The notes under the pieces are model-generated. The model was not told the origin of the DNA, ran no database searches, and was given only the letters and a program-made list of their open reading frames with translations. The translations under genes and the position numbers were made by a program. A DNA stretch of 64,000 bases from Massilia agrisoli (GTDB lineage: Bacteria > Pseudomonadota > Gammaproteobacteria > Burkholderiales > Burkholderiaceae_D), in contig NZ_JAJHPV010000013.1 of assembly GCF_020831365.1 (NCBI RefSeq), positions 1,093,748 to 1,157,747 on the forward strand. The letters run 5' to 3'. Shown here one piece after another: positions 26,014 to 34,538 of the stretch (positions within the stretch are counted from its first letter, which is position 1; the number at the start of each line of letters is the position of its first letter).

Positions 26014-26559
26014 TTAATGCTGGGTGACCTCGCCGCGCCACGCCCCGGTTTCCCTGCCCCGCGCTTCGATCATCTCCTTGAAGCGTTCCAGGTTGCGGCG
26101 CGCTTCCATCCGCACCGCGCCCAGCGCATCGCCAATGCTCTCGACCGGGCCTTCGGGTGTGTACTCCATCTGCAGCATCACCTTGGTCGTCGTATCGTTG
26201 AGCTTATGGAAGGTGACCACGCCACCGTTGCGCACGCCGCTTGTGCTGCGCCACGCAATGCGCTTGTCAGGGATCTGCTCGGTAATCTCGGCGTCCCATT
26301 CCTTTTCCTTGCCGGCCACATCGGCACGCCAGTGCAGGTGCGTGTCATCGATCTGGCGGACTTCATGGACGCTGTCCATAAACCTTGGAAACTCTTCGAA
26401 CTGCGTCCACTGGTTGTAGGCACTGCTGACAGGAACATTTACCTCAATCGACTCTTCCACCGTTGATCCGTGACTCGGACCGGCGCCTTTTTTCATCTGT
26501 TTGGACAGCAGGTATCCGCCGACAGCAAGTGCGGCGACTGTGACAACACGGTTTAGCAT
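26014..26559 (-). CDS. Membrane-anchored SRPBCC (START/cyclase-like) protein
   Basis: 181 residues from ATG 26559, which has AGGAGAAAAACAAT upstream. The N-terminus has a short hydrophobic helix (VVTVAALAVGGYLLSKQMKK). Residues 35-175 form an SRPBCC/polyketide-cyclase-like helix-grip domain (VEESIEVNVPVSSAYNQWTQ, FEEFPRFMDSVHEVRQIDD, WDAEITEQIPDKRIAWRS). Related stress-associated membrane proteins occur widely in proteobacteria. The ligand is unknown. It is a single gene, divergent from nothing obvious. Confidence 0.75.
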   Translation of the reverse strand: MLNRVVTVAALAVGGYLLSKQMKKGAGPSHGSTVEESIEVNVPVSSAYNQWTQFEEFPRFMDSVHEVRQIDDTHLHWRADVAGKEKEWDAEITEQIPDKRIAWRSTSGVRNGGVVTFHKLNDTTTKVMLQMEYTPEGPVESIGDALGAVRMEARRNLERFKEMIEARGRETGAWRGEVTQH

Positions 26560-26689
26560 ATTGTTTTTCTCCTGTAAAAGTCGGCGCATGCTGGTCGTGC
26601 GCGCCATTCGGGATCCACATAGATCAGACTTGAGCGGCGCGTGATGGTTCGGATTTTTTCGCTACTTCATGCGCAAGTTCTAACTGGGA

Positions 26690-27028
26690 TCAGCCGGCTT
26701 CCTTGGCCAGGTTCAGCGAGTAGCGCGGAATGTCAACCACCAGGTTTTCGTCGGCGACAATTGCCTGGCACGACAGGCGCGAATGCGGCTGCAGGCCCCA
26801 GGCGCGGTCGAGCATATCTTCTTCATTGTCGTCGACCTCGTTGAGCGAGGCAAAGCCCGACTGGACGATTACGTGGCAGGTGGTGCAGGCGCCGACCTTG
26901 CCGCAGGCATGCTCGATGTCGACGCCGTGGTCGAGCAGGGCGTCGCAGATCGTCGTCCCGGGCGCGACGTCGAACTCGGTGCCGGCGGGAGCGTACTCGG
27001 GGTGTGGCAGAACGGTGATTTTGGTCAT
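26690..27028 (-). CDS. fdx: ISC-type 2Fe-2S ferredoxin
   Basis: 112 residues from ATG 27028. The cluster ligands are C in EHACGKVGACTTCHVIV (three cysteines) plus the fourth in SRLSCQAIV, the pattern of the ISC ferredoxin that donates electrons for iron-sulfur cluster assembly. MTKITVLPHPEYAPAGTEFD and VDIPRYSLN are typical ends. The rest of the isc operon is not in the window, so this copy stands alone. No strong Shine-Dalgarno is seen. The gene is divergent from the hypothetical protein at 27145. Confidence 0.9.
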   Translation of the reverse strand: MTKITVLPHPEYAPAGTEFDVAPGTTICDALLDHGVDIEHACGKVGACTTCHVIVQSGFASLNEVDDNEEDMLDRAWGLQPHSRLSCQAIVADENLVVDIPRYSLNLAKEAG

Positions 27029-27144
27029 CGCAATCAACGCGGGAGTAGTCGTCCTGATTATACGCCGCTGTCCTTGTTGCTTGATGGACATGTGTGCGCG
27101 CTGTCGGTACACTTCACCCGGTTTTCACTACTTGCTGACGCCCC

Positions 27145-27675
27145 ATGCCCGACACCACTGTTGAGATACTCACCGCGCTGAAAGATCCCTTGCAGATCCT
27201 GGCCGGCGGCCTTGTCGCGGTCATCGGCGCGGCCGTCCAGAGCCGCCTGAGCCACTCGCAGGCGCGCTCCAGGCTGCGGCTGGAAAAGCTCGAACGCGCA
27301 TATTCCCTGTGCCAGCAGGTGTACGACGGTTATCAACGTGAAATCTATAACCTCAAGAGCAACAGGATGGGGCGGGTGGACACCTATGTCGACCAGCACA
27401 GGCGGCCCGGGCCCGAGATGAGCGAACTGAAGATGCTGGTGCGTTGCTACACGCCAAAGCTCGACCAGACCCTCGCCGCCATGAACGTCGAGCATACGCA
27501 GTTGAAGGAGCTGACCAAGCGCATTTACGCCGATGCAATTGCGGGCCGCACCCCGGAACCGGACGAGTTCGCGAAAGACTGCGCCGATGCCGATACCTGG
27601 CTGGCGGGCCTGGGCGACTGCTGCAACAAGATGAAGGAAGACCTGTCCTGCCTCGTCCGCCCGCACGCCAAATAG
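27145..27675 (+). CDS. Hypothetical membrane-anchored coiled-coil protein
   Basis: 176 residues. I do not recognise a family. Residues 14-32 (DPLQILAGGLVAVIGAAVQS) form one membrane helix, and the rest is helical and charged with probable coiled coil (SQARSRLRLEKLERAYSLCQ, MNVEHTQLKELTKRIYADAI). The short periplasmic N-terminus and long cytoplasmic part are predicted from charge. A dispersed palindrome pair follows the stop. Confidence 0.6.
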   Translation: MPDTTVEILTALKDPLQILAGGLVAVIGAAVQSRLSHSQARSRLRLEKLERAYSLCQQVYDGYQREIYNLKSNRMGRVDTYVDQHRRPGPEMSELKMLVRCYTPKLDQTLAAMNVEHTQLKELTKRIYADAIAGRTPEPDEFAKDCADADTWLAGLGDCCNKMKEDLSCLVRPHAK

Positions 27676-27684
27676 AACCACTAC

Positions 27685-27791
27685 CGTCGTTCCCGCAACA
27701 GCGGGAACCTATACCCCGCAAGCGCAAGCGATATAAATTGTGCGTCCAGTGAATGGCTGGGTTATGGGTTCCCGCCTGCGCGGGAACGACG
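27685..27791. repeat. Inverted pair of TTCCCGC palindromes
   Basis: Left copy 27685-27709 reads CGTCGTTCCCGC, a short loop, then GCGGGAACC; right copy 27767-27791 is its reverse complement form, GGTTCCCGC, loop, GCGGGAACGACG. Each copy is itself a hairpin. They are 57 bp apart between convergent genes and could act as a bidirectional terminator. A relative is at 13290. Confidence 0.75.
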
Positions 27792-27801
27792 TGTGAAACG
27801 A

Positions 27802-28716
27802 TTACTCCCTGAACTTGCGCGGCAGCCGGCTGTGGATCCGCGTTGCCGCCACCGCTGCTTGCCCGGCAGCCACGCTGATCTGGTTGAGCCCGCGCACCAC
27901 GTCGCCCACGGCGTACAGGCCGGGCACCGAGGTGGCCTGGTACTCATCCACCACCAGCTTCGCGCAGTCGGTCGTCTCGGCGCCCAGGGCAACGGCCAGG
28001 TCCGAGCGCGCCGTTTCCCCCAGCATCGGGTACACCACATCGAAATGATGGTCGACGCCGTCCTCGGTGTGCAGGACCGGTTTCATGTCTTCGCTCATCG
28101 TGACGCCGAGTAAGGGCGATTCGACCCGTTTGATGTTCGCTTCTTTCAGCCGCTGCTGGTCCTTGCCGGTCGGGCAGGTGCTGGTGTCGCGCTCGAACAG
28201 GGTGACGTCGTTCGAGAAGGTGCGCAGGAACAGGGAGTGCCCGACGCAGTTTTCGGGTGCGCCGATGACGGCAATGCGCTTGTCGAGGACGTCGAAACCA
28301 TCGCATACAGGACATAGCCGGACCGCGCCGCTGGTCACCGCCTCGTGCCAGTTTTCGATCGGCATGCCGGCGTCGGCGATGCCGGTGGAAACCAGCACGG
28401 TGCGGGCATGCAGCTGGCCGCCTTCGAATTCCGCCGTGAAATACTCATCATTGCGCGTCAGGCTGGTCACCTCGCCCTCGGTGACATGGCCGCCGTAGCG
28501 CCCCAGCTGGCTGCGCAGGTTGTCGAGCAGCTGGGTGCCGCCGATGCCATCAGGAAATCCTGGGAAGTTGTGCGTGACCGGAATCAGTTGCAGGCGGCTG
28601 TTGCCCTTGTCGACAACGACAATGTCGCGGCGGAAGCGGCGCAGGTAAATCGCTGCCGTCAACCCGCCGGGGCCGCCGCCAATAATGAGGGTGTCGTAGA
28701 TTTTCGATGGGGTCAT
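27802..28716 (-). CDS. Thioredoxin reductase-like FAD/NAD(P) oxidoreductase
   Basis: 304 residues. FAD motif [19 protein letters not shown] at the start, C-terminal FAD motif [20 protein letters not shown], and a central NAD(P) region ([17 protein letters not shown]). The redox pair reads CPVCDGFD where thioredoxin reductases have CATCDG, so dithiol chemistry is possible. The NAD(P)-loop is atypical (GAPENC instead of GxGxxA). It could be a ferredoxin/thioredoxin reductase paralogue; the partner is unknown. It is followed, after a gap of about 80 bp, by the CDF gene on the same strand. Confidence 0.75.
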   Translation of the reverse strand: MTPSKIYDTLIIGGGPGGLTAAIYLRRFRRDIVVVDKGNSRLQLIPVTHNFPGFPDGIGGTQLLDNLRSQLGRYGGHVTEGEVTSLTRNDEYFTAEFEGGQLHARTVLVSTGIADAGMPIENWHEAVTSGAVRLCPVCDGFDVLDKRIAVIGAPENCVGHSLFLRTFSNDVTLFERDTSTCPTGKDQQRLKEANIKRVESPLLGVTMSEDMKPVLHTEDGVDHHFDVVYPMLGETARSDLAVALGAETTDCAKLVVDEYQATSVPGLYAVGDVVRGLNQISVAAGQAAVAATRIHSRLPRKFRE

Positions 28717-28795
28717 TGAACCATTATCGGTAGCGCACGATTGACTGGCAATCGGCAGCTTCGCCGCAAGCTGGTAAGACCGGGCTTACAACTGA

Positions 28796-29710
28796 TCAGT
28801 GCGTTTCAGGCTGGAGGGTGATGTGGTCGATGCCGTGGCGCTCCAGCAGCATGGCCTTGACCGCCTCGAGCACCTGCGGCCATTCGCTCAGGTCGCGGAT
28901 CTGCAGGTGGCCGATCAGCGCCGGCTCGCCGGGCGACATGTCCCACACGTGCAGGTCGTGCACCGACAGCACGCCGGGCACCTTGGCGAGGTCGGCGCCA
29001 ACCCGGATGTAATCGATGTGATGGGGCACCGCTTCCATCAGGAAGTGGTAGGAGTCGCGCAGCACACCGAAGGTTGACTTAAGGATCAGCACCGCCACCA
29101 GCATCGACAGCAAGGGGTCGATCTGCATCCACCCTGTCAGCGCGATGACCACGCCGGCGATGATCGCGGCGACCGAACCGAGCATGTCGCCCATCACATG
29201 CACCAGCGCGGCGCGGGTGTTCAGGCTGTTCTTGTCGCGCGACAGGATCCATGCCACCACCAGGTTGATTGCCAGGCCAACGGCGGCAACCATGATGACG
29301 GTTTTGCCCTGCACCGGTTCCGGCGCCGCAAACCGTCCGATCGCTTCCGACACGATCCAGCCGACCACCGCGAGCATGGCGAGCGCATTCACAAATGCCG
29401 CCAGCGCTTCGGCGCGCACGAAGCCGAAGGAGTGGCGCGCCGACGGCGGCCGTCTTGCGATCAGCTGGGCCATCAGGGCAAGCCCAAGCGCGGCGGCGTC
29501 GGTGACCATGTGGCCGGCGTCCGATATCAGCGCCAGCGAATTGGCCAGGAAACCGGCGGCCACTTCGACGACGGCGAATACCAGGGTCAGGCCGAGCGCC
29601 CAGCCAAGGATCGCCTGGCTGCGGCCGGCGATGGAGTGGACATGCTTGGCGTCGCCTTCGCCGTGGGCGTGCAGGTGGGCGGAGGATTGTTCTGGCGGGG
29701 TTGATTGCAT
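28796..29710 (-). CDS. Cation diffusion facilitator (zinc/cobalt/cadmium exporter)
   Basis: 304 residues. A His-rich N-terminus (HLHAHGEGDAKHVH) precedes six membrane helices. The metal sites are visible: SDAGHMVTDAAALGLAL in helix 2 and HVMGDMLGSVAAI in helix 5 supply the H/D ligands for zinc-type export. A cytoplasmic C-terminal ferredoxin-like domain (about 210-300: YIRVGADLAKVPGVLSVHDL) follows, as in CzcD/ZitB. It exports divalent cations in exchange for protons. It is divergent from the tRNA gene. Confidence 0.9.
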   Translation of the reverse strand: MQSTPPEQSSAHLHAHGEGDAKHVHSIAGRSQAILGWALGLTLVFAVVEVAAGFLANSLALISDAGHMVTDAAALGLALMAQLIARRPPSARHSFGFVRAEALAAFVNALAMLAVVGWIVSEAIGRFAAPEPVQGKTVIMVAAVGLAINLVVAWILSRDKNSLNTRAALVHVMGDMLGSVAAIIAGVVIALTGWMQIDPLLSMLVAVLILKSTFGVLRDSYHFLMEAVPHHIDYIRVGADLAKVPGVLSVHDLHVWDMSPGEPALIGHLQIRDLSEWPQVLEAVKAMLLERHGIDHITLQPETH

Positions 29711-29812
29711 TTGTTATTAATAGAAGGGAAAGCAGGCGACAGTGTAGCCGGGTTGGGCGCGGAGCCCAAAATGGAAATTTTGAAAGAAAACTAATTCCCC
29801 GCAAAATAGCCC

Positions 29813-29841
29813 TTGTTTTTCGCGGAACGCCTCTCTATAAT
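29813..29841 (+). promoter_or_regulatory. Sigma70 promoter of the tRNA-Val gene
   Basis: TTGTTT (29813-29818) and a perfect TATAAT (29836-29841) are separated by 17 bp. The predicted start of transcription, near 29848, is a few bases before the mature 5-prime end of the tRNA. Confidence 0.85.
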
Positions 29842-29851
29842 GCTGGGCATC

Positions 29852-29928
29852 GGGCGGTTAGTTCAGCTGGTTAGAATACTTGGTCGACATCCAAGGGGTC
29901 GGGGATTCGAATTCCTCACCGCCCACCA
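29852..29928 (+). tRNA. tRNA-Val (anticodon GAC), with C at position 33
   Basis: 77 nt with encoded CCA. The acceptor stem GGGCGGT pairs with ACCGCCC, the discriminator is A73, the D stem is GTTC/GAAT and the T arm GGGGA/TCCTC with loop TTCGAAT. The anticodon stem CTTGG/CCAAG closes the loop TCGACAT, giving anticodon GAC. A35, C36 and A73 are valine identity features. Position 33, almost always U, is C here. The D-arm resembles tRNA-Asp, but the anticodon and A73 exclude Asp. It precedes thrS, a common Burkholderiales order. Confidence 0.88.
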
Positions 29929-30034
29929 GAACACATAGTAAGAGCGAGAAAGGCACCACGGTTATGACACCGCGAACTACAACCAAGTTGTGGGAGCGAC
30001 GCTAGTCAGCGTGGGGATTTCTTTGGCTTGAAAA

Positions 30035-30066
30035 AAGAAAAACGCGGCTAGTCCGCGTTTTTTTTC
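30035..30066 (+). terminator. Terminator/attenuator between tRNA-Val and thrS
   Basis: Stem AACGCGG (30041-30047) and CCGCGTT (30053-30059), loop CTAGT, flanked by an A-run and followed by eight T. It would end the tRNA transcript and sits 50 bp before the thrS start, so any transcription of thrS from the tRNA promoter would have to read through it. Confidence 0.85.
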
Positions 30067-30114
30067 GTCCGCGTTTTTGTTTATCACATTTAGTTCAAAG
30101 TTCAGGAGAGCAGC

Positions 30115-32022
30115 ATGGTCGCAGTCCGACTCCCAGATGGTTCCCAGCGCCAGTTTGACGGCCCAGTCACCGTAGCAGACGTCGCGGCAAGCATCGGCGC
30201 CGGCCTGGCCAAGGCCGCGCTGGCCGGCAAGGTCGACGGCAAGGTCGTCGACACCTCGTTCCTGATCGAGCAGGATGCCGAGCTGGCCATCATCACCGAC
30301 AAGGACGCGGAAGGGCTGGACGTGATCCGCCACTCCACCGCCCACCTGCTGGCCTACGCGGTCAAGGAGCTGTTCCCGGAGGCGCAAGTGACCATCGGCC
30401 CGGTGATCGAGAACGGCTTCTACTACGACTTCTCGTACAAGCGTCCGTTCACGCCGGAAGACCTGGCGGCGATCGAGAAAAAGATGCAGGAAATCGCCAA
30501 GCGCGACGAGAAAGTCACGCGCACGGTGATGCCGCGCGACGAGGCGGTAGATTACTTCAAGTCGATTGGCGAGCACTACAAGGCTGAAATCATTGCCTCG
30601 ATCCCGGCCAATGAAGACGTGTCGCTGTATGCCGAAGGCAAGTTCACCGACTTGTGCCGCGGCCCGCACGTGCCGTCCACCGGCAAGCTGAAAGTGTTCA
30701 AGCTGATGAAGCTGGCCGGCGCCTACTGGCGCGGCGACTCCAAGAACGAGATGCTGCAGCGCGTCTACGGCACCGCCTGGGCAAAGAAGGAAGACCAGGA
30801 GCTGTACCTGCATAACCTGGAAGAAGCGGAAAAGCGCGACCACCGCAAGCTCGGCAAGCAGCTCGACTTCTTCCATTTCCAGGACGAAGCGCCTGGCCTG
30901 ATCTTCTGGCATCCGAAGGGCTGGACCATCTGGCAGCAGGTTGAGCAGTACATGCGCAACAAGTACCAGTTCAACGGCTACAGCGAAGTCAAGGCGCCGC
31001 AGATCCTCGACGTCACGCTGTGGCAGAAGACCGGCCATTGGGACAACTACCGCGAAAACATGTTCACGACCGAGTCGGAGAACCGTTCGTACGCGCTCAA
31101 GCCGATGAACTGCCCGGGCCACGTGCAGATCTACAACGCCGGCATGAAGAGCTACCGCGACCTGCCGCTGCGCTACGGCGAGTTCGGCCAGTGCCACCGC
31201 AATGAATCGTCGGGCGCGCTGCACGGCATCATGCGCGTGCGCGGCTTTACCCAGGACGACGGCCACATCTTCTGCACCGAAGAGCAGATCGAAGCCGAAG
31301 TGACCGCCTTCCACGCCCAGGCGATGGAGGTCTACGGCGACTTTGGCTTCTCGAATATCGACGTCAAGCTGGCGTTGCGTCCGGACAGCCGCATCGGCTC
31401 CGACGAGGTGTGGGACGCGGCTGAAGAAGCCCTGCGTTCGGCCCTGCGCGCCTGCGGCGTGACATGGACCGAGCTGCCGGGCGAGGGCGCGTTCTACGGA
31501 CCGAAGATCGAGTACCACCTGAAGGACAGCCTGTCGCGTCCATGGCAGGTTGGCACGATGCAGGTCGACTTCTCGATGCCGGGCCGCCTGGGCGCCGAAT
31601 ATGTCGCGGAAGACAACAGCCGCAAGGTGCCGGTCATGCTGCACCGCGCGATCGTCGGTTCGATGGAACGTTTTATCGGCATCCTGATCGAAAACTATGC
31701 CGGCGCCTTGCCGATGTGGCTGGCGCCGGTACAGGTGGCGGTATTGAATATTTCCGACGCGCAAGCAGAGTATGCAACCGAACTGGCGGCACGTTTGCGC
31801 AAATCGGGATTCCGCGTTCACGCTGATTTGCGCAACGAGAAAATTACCTATAAAATACGCGAGCATTCCGTCCAAAAACTGCCATATATCCTCGTGATCG
31901 GCGACAAGGAGCGGGATGCCAATACTGTAGCTGTGCGAGCACGCGGCAATGTCGATTTGGGCGTCATGTCCATCGATGCGCTGGTCGAGCGCCTCAAGCA
32001 AGATATTGAATCCAAGGCTTGA
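30115..32022 (+). CDS. thrS: Threonyl-tRNA synthetase
   Basis: 635 residues, the normal length. TGS domain (1-62), editing domain with the [14 protein letters not shown] zinc-like histidines (about 73-90) and CRGPHVP (about 180), class II catalytic core (about 245-530: motif 2 [11 protein letters not shown], motif 3 [13 protein letters not shown]) and C-terminal anticodon-binding domain (about 540-635). AGGAGAGCAGC precedes the ATG. It is the first gene of the thrS-infC-rpmI-rplT-pheST-ihfA block. An attenuator-like hairpin lies upstream; no threonine-rich leader peptide was seen. Confidence 0.97.
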   Translation: MVAVRLPDGSQRQFDGPVTVADVAASIGAGLAKAALAGKVDGKVVDTSFLIEQDAELAIITDKDAEGLDVIRHSTAHLLAYAVKELFPEAQVTIGPVIENGFYYDFSYKRPFTPEDLAAIEKKMQEIAKRDEKVTRTVMPRDEAVDYFKSIGEHYKAEIIASIPANEDVSLYAEGKFTDLCRGPHVPSTGKLKVFKLMKLAGAYWRGDSKNEMLQRVYGTAWAKKEDQELYLHNLEEAEKRDHRKLGKQLDFFHFQDEAPGLIFWHPKGWTIWQQVEQYMRNKYQFNGYSEVKAPQILDVTLWQKTGHWDNYRENMFTTESENRSYALKPMNCPGHVQIYNAGMKSYRDLPLRYGEFGQCHRNESSGALHGIMRVRGFTQDDGHIFCTEEQIEAEVTAFHAQAMEVYGDFGFSNIDVKLALRPDSRIGSDEVWDAAEEALRSALRACGVTWTELPGEGAFYGPKIEYHLKDSLSRPWQVGTMQVDFSMPGRLGAEYVAEDNSRKVPVMLHRAIVGSMERFIGILIENYAGALPMWLAPVQVAVLNISDAQAEYATELAARLRKSGFRVHADLRNEKITYKIREHSVQKLPYILVIGDKERDANTVAVRARGNVDLGVMSIDALVERLKQDIESKA

Positions 32023-32070
32023 AGTGATTAATTCCGCACAGCACTCCATTCGATTTTAAAAGGAAACAAC

Positions 32071-32592
32071 ATAGCTACTGACAAGTCGCATCGCATCAAT
32101 GGCGAAATCACAGCCCCCGAAATGCGTCTCTCCGGGGTTGACAACGAGCCGCTTGGCATTGTGAGCCTGGCTGAGGCGTTTCGCCTGGCCGAAGAAGCGA
32201 ACGTAGACCTGGTGGAAATCGCGCCAACGGCGCAGCCGCCGGTTTGCCGTCTGATGGACTACGGCAAGTTCAAGTATTCGGAGCAGAAGAAGGCCCACGA
32301 AGCTAAATTGAAGCAGAAGATCATCGTCCTGAAGGAAGTTAAATTCCGTCCGGGCACCGATGATGGTGACTACAATATCAAGCTGCGTAACCTGATCAAG
32401 TTCCTCGACGAGGGCGACAAAACCAAGATCACGCTGCGTTTCCGCGGCCGTGAGATGGCCCACCAGGATATCGGCTTCCGCATGCTGGAACGCCTGAAAG
32501 CCGACCTCGAGCCGTACGGCCAGGTCGAGCAGTTCCCGAAGATGGAAGGCCGCCAGATGATCATGATCCTGTCGCCGAAAAAGAAGAAGTAA
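32071..32592 (+). CDS. infC: Translation initiation factor IF-3 (ATA start)
   Basis: 173 residues when started at ATA 32071, 6 bp after AAAAGGA. This gives the full IF-3 N-terminus ([12 protein letters not shown], then [16 protein letters not shown]). The first in-frame ATG at 32122 would cut off conserved residues 1-17. IF-3 genes characteristically use rare starts (AUU in E. coli) so that IF-3 represses its own translation; ATA would act the same way. N-domain about 1-85, basic linker ([20 protein letters not shown]), C-domain about 90-173 ([17 protein letters not shown]). IF-3 binds the 30S subunit and discriminates start codons. Confidence 0.92.
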   Translation: MATDKSHRINGEITAPEMRLSGVDNEPLGIVSLAEAFRLAEEANVDLVEIAPTAQPPVCRLMDYGKFKYSEQKKAHEAKLKQKIIVLKEVKFRPGTDDGDYNIKLRNLIKFLDEGDKTKITLRFRGREMAHQDIGFRMLERLKADLEPYGQVEQFPKMEGRQMIMILSPKKKK

Positions 32593-32613
32593 GCGTCGTA
32601 TCGGCGCACAGCG

Positions 32614-32655
32614 CAGGGGCGGGTGGGGTTTCCTCACCCGCCCCTGTGTTTTTCT
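32614..32655 (+). terminator. Attenuator/terminator between infC and rpmI
   Basis: A perfect 12-bp stem CAGGGGCGGGTG (32614-32625) and CACCCGCCCCTG (32635-32646) is followed by TGTTTTTCT. It could lower transcription of rpmI-rplT. A possible promoter (TAGAAT at 32670 with TG before it) just downstream could restart transcription, and the 120-nt rpmI leader after it contains a CCTGC/GCAGG pairing that might be the site of L20 control. The last two points are inference. Confidence 0.75.
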
Positions 32656-32793
32656 ACGTGGATTCGTGTTAGAATCTGCGGTTTCCTGCCTCCGGGTTGG
32701 GAAAACAACTGAGAAAGCAGGCATCTAAGCGCAGCGAGTTGCTGCCACCTGCAATCCTTTTATTTGGAGCTGCCCTGAACAGGCAGAACTAGC

Positions 32794-32991
32794 ATGCCAA
32801 AAATGAAGACCAAAAGCTCCGCGAAGAAACGTTTTCGCGTGCGTCCAGGTGGTACCGTTAAGTCGGGTATGGCTTTCAAGCGCCACATCCTGACCAAGAA
32901 GACCACCAAAAACAAGCGTCAACTGCGTGGTACCCGTAACATCAATGCGTCCGACGTCACGTCCGTCATGCGCATGATGCCAACCGCTTAA
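32794..32991 (+). CDS. rpmI: Ribosomal protein bL35
   Basis: 65 residues, almost entirely basic, with the invariant start [16 protein letters not shown] and the [17 protein letters not shown] centre of bL35, a small protein of the 50S subunit. The start follows a weak AGGCAGAACTAGC. The rplT gene begins 21 bp later, the standard rpmI-rplT pair. In other bacteria L20 represses this pair by binding its leader, and the long untranslated region here (from about 32682) would allow that. Confidence 0.97.
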   Translation: MPKMKTKSSAKKRFRVRPGGTVKSGMAFKRHILTKKTTKNKRQLRGTRNINASDVTSVMRMMPTA

Positions 32992-33012
32992 TCTCACAAC
33001 TAAGGAGTTACT

Positions 33013-33372
33013 ATGCCTAGAGTAAAACGTGGGGTTACAGCTCGTGCCCGTCATAAAAAGATTCTTGTACAAGCTAAAGGCTACCGTGGTCGCCGCAGCA
33101 AGGTATACCGTATTGCCAAGCAAGCAGTCATGCGCGCTGGCCAGTACGCCTACCGTGACCGCCGTAACAAGAAGCGCGTCTTCCGCCGCCTGTGGATCGC
33201 CCGTATCAACGCCGCTTCCCGTGAGCATGGCGTGACGTACAGCGTATTCATGAACGGCCTGAAGAAGGCAGCTATCGAACTGGACCGTAAAGTCCTGGCC
33301 GATATGGCAGTGATGGACAAGCCAGCGTTCGCTGCGATTGTCGCCGCTGTTAAAGCAAAGATCGCTGCGTAA
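33013..33372 (+). CDS. rplT: Ribosomal protein bL20
   Basis: 119 residues. [20 protein letters not shown], then [20 protein letters not shown] and [20 protein letters not shown] are bL20 signatures. It binds 23S rRNA early in 50S assembly and is the usual autogenous repressor of rpmI-rplT. AAGGAGTTACT lies ahead of the ATG. Two hairpins follow before pheS. Confidence 0.97.
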   Translation: MPRVKRGVTARARHKKILVQAKGYRGRRSKVYRIAKQAVMRAGQYAYRDRRNKKRVFRRLWIARINAASREHGVTYSVFMNGLKKAAIELDRKVLADMAVMDKPAFAAIVAAVKAKIAA

Positions 33373-33396
33373 GCAACGTTTGATGCATGCAAGCTA

Positions 33397-33458
33397 GCGC
33401 CGCTGTCACAGGCGGCGCGAAAAGAGCGGGGCAAGGTGCAAACCTGTGCCCCGTTTTT
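33397..33458 (+). terminator. Two hairpins with T-run between rplT and pheS
   Basis: First hairpin: GCGCCGC (33397-33403) with GCGGCGC (33412-33418). Second: CGGGGCA (33427-33433) with TGCCCCG (33447-33453), extended by AGGT/ACCT, then TTTTT. The second has terminator form and can partly uncouple pheST from the ribosomal genes; pheST is attenuated in E. coli, but no phenylalanine-rich leader peptide was seen here. Confidence 0.8.
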
Positions 33459-33490
33459 GATTGTGGAACGACTCAGGAAAACAAAAACGC

Positions 33491-34507
33491 ATGAACTCCC
33501 TGGAAGAACTCGTCGTCACGGCGCAGGCTGACTTTATCGCCGCCCAAGACGCTGCCGCCCTTGAAAACGCCAAAGCCAAATACCTGGGCAAGACCGGCCA
33601 GGTCACCGAGCTGATGAAGGGCCTTGGCAAGCTCGAGCCAGAACAGAAGAAGGCCCAGGGCGCGCTGATCAATGCGGCCAAGGTGCAGATCGAGACCGCG
33701 CTGACCGCGCGCCGTGACGCCCTCGCCAACGCCCAGCTCGAAGCGCGCCTGAACGCCGAAGCGATCGACATCACCCTGCCTGGGCGCGGCCGCTCGAAGG
33801 GCGGCATCCACCCGGTGATGCGCAGCTGGGAACGGATCGAGGAAATCTTCCGCTCGATCGGTTTCGACGTGGCCGACGGCCCCGAAATCGAAAACGACTG
33901 GACCAACTTCACCGCACTGAACAGCCCGGAAAACCACCCGGCCCGTTCGATGCAGGACACCTTCTATGTGGAAGGCAATGACAGCACCGGCAAGCCGCTG
34001 CTGCTGCGCACCCACACCAGCCCGATGCAGGTACGCTATGCGCGCTCGCACACGCCGCCGATCAAGGTGATCGCGCCGGGCCGCACTTACCGCGTCGACA
34101 GCGATGCGACCCATTCGCCGATGTTCCACCAGGTCGAAGGCCTGTGGATCGCCGAAGGCATCAGCTTCGCCGACCTGAAGGGCGTCTACCTCAATTTCGT
34201 CAAGGCCTTCTTCGAGACCGACGACCTGCAGGTGCGCTTCCGTCCGTCGTACTTCCCGTTTACCGAACCGTCGGCCGAGATCGACATCGCTTTCGGTTCC
34301 GGTCCGCTCAAAGGCCGCTGGCTGGAAGTGTCGGGCGCCGGCCAGGTCCACCCGACCGTGGTGCGCAACTTCGGCCTCGATCCTGAAAAGTTCATCGGCT
34401 TCGCCTTCGGCTCGGGTATCGAGCGCCTGACGATGCTGCGCTACGGGATCAATGACCTGCGCCTGTTCTACGAAGGCGACCTGCGTTTCCTGAAACAGTT
34501 CAACTAA
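33491..34507 (+). CDS. pheS: Phenylalanyl-tRNA synthetase, alpha subunit
   Basis: 338 residues from ATG 33491; ATG 33461 only adds a short basic extension. The N-terminal coiled coil (about 1-85) reaches the tRNA. Class II motifs are present: motif 1 [20 protein letters not shown], motif 2 [20 protein letters not shown], motif 3 [20 protein letters not shown]. The alpha subunit holds the aminoacylation site of the (alpha-beta)2 enzyme. The beta gene follows after 31 bp. Confidence 0.97.
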   Translation: MNSLEELVVTAQADFIAAQDAAALENAKAKYLGKTGQVTELMKGLGKLEPEQKKAQGALINAAKVQIETALTARRDALANAQLEARLNAEAIDITLPGRGRSKGGIHPVMRSWERIEEIFRSIGFDVADGPEIENDWTNFTALNSPENHPARSMQDTFYVEGNDSTGKPLLLRTHTSPMQVRYARSHTPPIKVIAPGRTYRVDSDATHSPMFHQVEGLWIAEGISFADLKGVYLNFVKAFFETDDLQVRFRPSYFPFTEPSAEIDIAFGSGPLKGRWLEVSGAGQVHPTVVRNFGLDPEKFIGFAFGSGIERLTMLRYGINDLRLFYEGDLRFLKQFN

Positions 34508-34538
34508 TAATAATTTTTCGCGGCTGAAGGCTTAGATT

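Noticed and set aside
25626..26027. A 133-codon frame in the 370-bp gap
   Set aside because: It overlaps two accepted minus-strand genes at its ends, has no motif and no initiation site.
29852..29928. tRNA-Asp reading of the tRNA gene, suggested by its D-arm
   Set aside because: The anticodon position reads GAC (valine) and the discriminator base is A, whereas tRNA-Asp needs GTC and G73.
29977..32049. A 690-codon frame on the minus strand
   Set aside because: It is the antisense of thrS, which is a complete and conserved gene.
32053..32055. ATT as the infC start
   Set aside because: It would place the Shine-Dalgarno AAAAGGA inside the gene, and no ribosome site lies ahead of it.
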